A stretch of 39,409 nt of DNA from an uncultured Bacilli bacterium (GTDB taxonomy: Bacteria > Bacillota_I > Bacilli_A > RF39 > UBA660), in NCBI GenBank assembly GCA_947627225.1, contig CANQVB010000005.1:1-39409 (forward strand), given 5' to 3'. Both the position numbers and the translations under genes were made by a program. Under the pieces are notes generated by a model, which saw only the letters and a program-made list of their open reading frames with translations, did no database searches and was not told where the DNA came from. Each line of letters begins with the position of its first letter. The stretch's first letter is position 1. This document shows, piece after piece, positions 37,240 to 39,409 of the stretch.

Positions 37240-37935
37240 ATGAAAAAATTTTTAGTGGAATATATCAATTTAATTGGAAAGACTGTTTTAGGCCTTGTCT
37301 TTGGACTATCGTTCTTTCTTCTCTTTCTAAATTTTTATCATTATAAGGAAATACGTACCGTATATACACCAAGTCAAGAGAATGGAACGGATTATGAAAA
37401 ATTATTAAGGCAAGTAGATGTCATTAAGCAAAATGCGGCTGCTTATAGCCAAAATACATATCAAGGAAATGAGGATGTTTTTGATATGTTAGGGATGCAG
37501 TCTAAATTAAACGCTTGTGCACAGGCTTATGAAAATGAGACTTTAAAAAACTTATTAAGCAAAGAAAGTTATGTGGCTGAAGATGTTTATGAGTTAGTAA
37601 ACTATTATCAAAATTCAATTTTAAATGATTGTATCGTTTTACAATTTTATTCGTTTGGAGATAGTACAAGTACAACTTATAAAAGCGAGCGATTAAGAAG
37701 TATTTCTCCTTTCTTAAAAGTAGAGATGGATAACTTATTAAACAGCAGTACGGGCTACGTCAAAAACAATCTAAAAAATAATGATATTTATTACTTCAGT
37801 AACGAAGATTCTAAAAACACTGTGTTTGAACTTACAAAAGATAGTTATCAAGAGATGATGGGGCAGTATAAAAGTACTTTGAATTTTTTAGAGACATTTT
37901 CTAACTGGTATAAAAATGTAGCACAGGGAGGATAA
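37240..37935 (+). CDS. Unknown protein with one N-terminal TM and an extracytoplasmic domain (231 aa)
   Basis: ORF with RBS (aaggagcg); predicted N-in TM then soluble domain. Confidence 0.75.
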   Translation: MKKFLVEYINLIGKTVLGLVFGLSFFLLFLNFYHYKEIRTVYTPSQENGTDYEKLLRQVDVIKQNAAAYSQNTYQGNEDVFDMLGMQSKLNACAQAYENETLKNLLSKESYVAEDVYELVNYYQNSILNDCIVLQFYSFGDSTSTTYKSERLRSISPFLKVEMDNLLNSSTGYVKNNLKNNDIYYFSNEDSKNTVFELTKDSYQEMMGQYKSTLNFLETFSNWYKNVAQGG

Positions 37936-37937
37936 AT

Positions 37938-38390
37938 ATGAAAAAGATTCTTAATAAATTATTTTATGTTCTACAGCTTTTATTTTTAATTATAGCCTTT
38001 GCAGGAACATTATATGTGATTTTACAAATGGGCAATCGTCTTGAGAAAAGCATTGTAGATAATATTCAAGTTTTTATTCCGTTTGTAGTTATTTTCATTT
38101 TGCATGTTATTAATCTTATAGCAAATCAGAAAAATATTAAAGATAATCTATTTTATAATATTACTGCTTGTTTAGCTTTTTTAACCATTATTGTAGTAGC
38201 TGCAAGAGCAGTTTTTGATCATAATTTGGTGCTTGCCAATATAACAGATTACAAAATTGACTTTACTTACTTTGCTAATTTTATTCCATTTTTAAATCTG
38301 ATGCTTTATGGTTTGGCTATTTCCAATGTTTTATTAATGTTTCATGTCAAAGAAAAGAAAAAAATTAAAGAACAAATAGAGGAGCTTTAA
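37938..38390 (+). CDS. Unknown integral membrane protein, about 4 TM (150 aa)
   Basis: Starts 2 bp after the upstream stop codon; four hydrophobic segments. Confidence 0.75.
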   Translation: MKKILNKLFYVLQLLFLIIAFAGTLYVILQMGNRLEKSIVDNIQVFIPFVVIFILHVINLIANQKNIKDNLFYNITACLAFLTIIVVAARAVFDHNLVLANITDYKIDFTYFANFIPFLNLMLYGLAISNVLLMFHVKEKKKIKEQIEEL

Positions 38391-38446
38391 GAGCTCTTTT
38401 GTTTTGCTCATTTTAAATCTGTGATATAGTAAAGATGGTGGTAAGT

Positions 38447-39244
38447 ATGAATGATTTTCGATATAAAAAGAAGTTTGGACAAAACTTTTTGAAGAATGGG
38501 GAGATTCTTACAAGAATTGCAAACGTGATTTCTTATAAAAAGGATGCACTTGTAGTAGAAGTAGGACCTGGGGCAGGAGCACTTACTATGGAATTACAAG
38601 CTCTTGTTAAACAGGTACTCTGCTATGAAATTGATGTTTCTTTAGAAGATATTTTGGCAAAAAATTTACAGGGAAAAGAGAATGTTAAATTGATTTTTGA
38701 TGATTTTTTAAAGAGAAATCTTTTAGAAGATATTTCTAGTTTTAACTATCAACATCTCTATTTTGTAAGCAATGTTCCTTATTATATTACGACCCCGATT
38801 CTTTTTAAATTAGTAGAGTCTAATCTTCCGTTTGAAGAAATTGTAATGCTGGTTCAAAAAGAAGTCGGAGATAGACTCAGTGCAAGTGTTGGGAAGAAGG
38901 AATATGGGGCACTGACAGTCCTTTTAAATTATTATTTTCAAATCAAAAAATGTTTTGTAGTGGGAAGGCAGAACTTTATTCCTTCACCAAAAGTAGATAG
39001 TGTTGTCATCTCTTTAAAAAGAAAAGAAAACATATTGCCTTTAAAGTCAGAAACCGTATTTCATAAGTTGGTACAGGATAGTTTTCGCTTTAAAAGAAAA
39101 ACCTTACGAAACAATTTGAAGGGATATCCATTAGACAAAATAGAGCCGATTTTAAATTCACACCACTATTCTCTTACAACACGTGCCGAACAGATTCCTG
39201 TTGAAGTATTTGTAGAAATTGCGAATTGTTTGGAAGTAAGATAA
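38447..39244 (+). CDS. rsmA: 16S rRNA dimethyladenosine transferase RsmA (KsgA)
   Basis: KKFGQNFLKNGEILTRIA...VVEVGPGAGALTMEL...VSNVPYYITTPILFKL...NFIPSPKVDSVVI. Confidence 0.97.
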   Translation: MNDFRYKKKFGQNFLKNGEILTRIANVISYKKDALVVEVGPGAGALTMELQALVKQVLCYEIDVSLEDILAKNLQGKENVKLIFDDFLKRNLLEDISSFNYQHLYFVSNVPYYITTPILFKLVESNLPFEEIVMLVQKEVGDRLSASVGKKEYGALTVLLNYYFQIKKCFVVGRQNFIPSPKVDSVVISLKRKENILPLKSETVFHKLVQDSFRFKRKTLRNNLKGYPLDKIEPILNSHHYSLTTRAEQIPVEVFVEIANCLEVR

Positions 39245-39409
39245 AAAAGCAGTTAAAAATTTTTTAAAATTTACGAATTTTAAAAATGTAGTGGTAAAGA
39301 GGATAGAATATTTACGAAAAGGAGGGAATTTACCTTCTTTTTTCATAGAATTCTCGAATGAATTTTGCATTTTCCTACTTTGCATTTCTATCTTCCTTTG
39401 TGCTAAAAC

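Noticed and set aside
39158-39385. Minus-strand ORF overlapping the rsmA 3' end
   Set aside because: Antisense to rsmA, low-complexity F/K/N-rich, includes the likely rsmA terminator region.
1-39409. CRISPR arrays, transposases, prophage genes, rRNA or tRNA genes
   Set aside because: None seen: no short regularly spaced repeats with unique spacers, no recognisable recombinase/transposase ORF, no rRNA core sequences or tRNA cloverleaf noticed.

Overview
The window is a low-GC Bacillota (Bacilli-like) chromosomal segment spanning the replication origin. Genes left of about 7.8 kb run on the minus strand (rsmG, mnmG, mnmE, jag, yidC, rnpA, rpmH) and nearly all genes to the right run on the plus strand (dnaA, dnaN, recF, gyrB, gyrA, tadA, dnaX, ybaB, recR, bofA-like, holB, ricT, trmN6-like, rsmI, pth, mfd, spoVT, metG, tatD, 3D protein, rsmA). 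DnaA-box-like clusters flank dnaA. UGA is used as a stop. The main non-housekeeping elements are: (1) between gyrA and tadA, a 232-bp tandem repeat that alternates ParB-type parS palindromes (GTTCCACGTGGAAC) with Noc-type sites (ATTTCCCGGGAAAT); (2) between the tatD/3D genes and rsmA, a locus with four paralogous SipW-type-signal (TasA/camelysin-like) secreted proteins, a SipW-like signal peptidase, a fifth divergent substrate-like protein and two unknown membrane proteins; (3) a short ComK homolog between dnaN and recF. Smaller observations: an SRP RNA upstream of tadA, a T-box before metG, an A8 slippery run at the dnaX domain III/IV border, a 40-aa L34, a variant Lgt-like protein between duplicated DUF4190 genes, and recurrent extended -10 promoters. 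All calls come from reading the sequence by eye; no searches were run.
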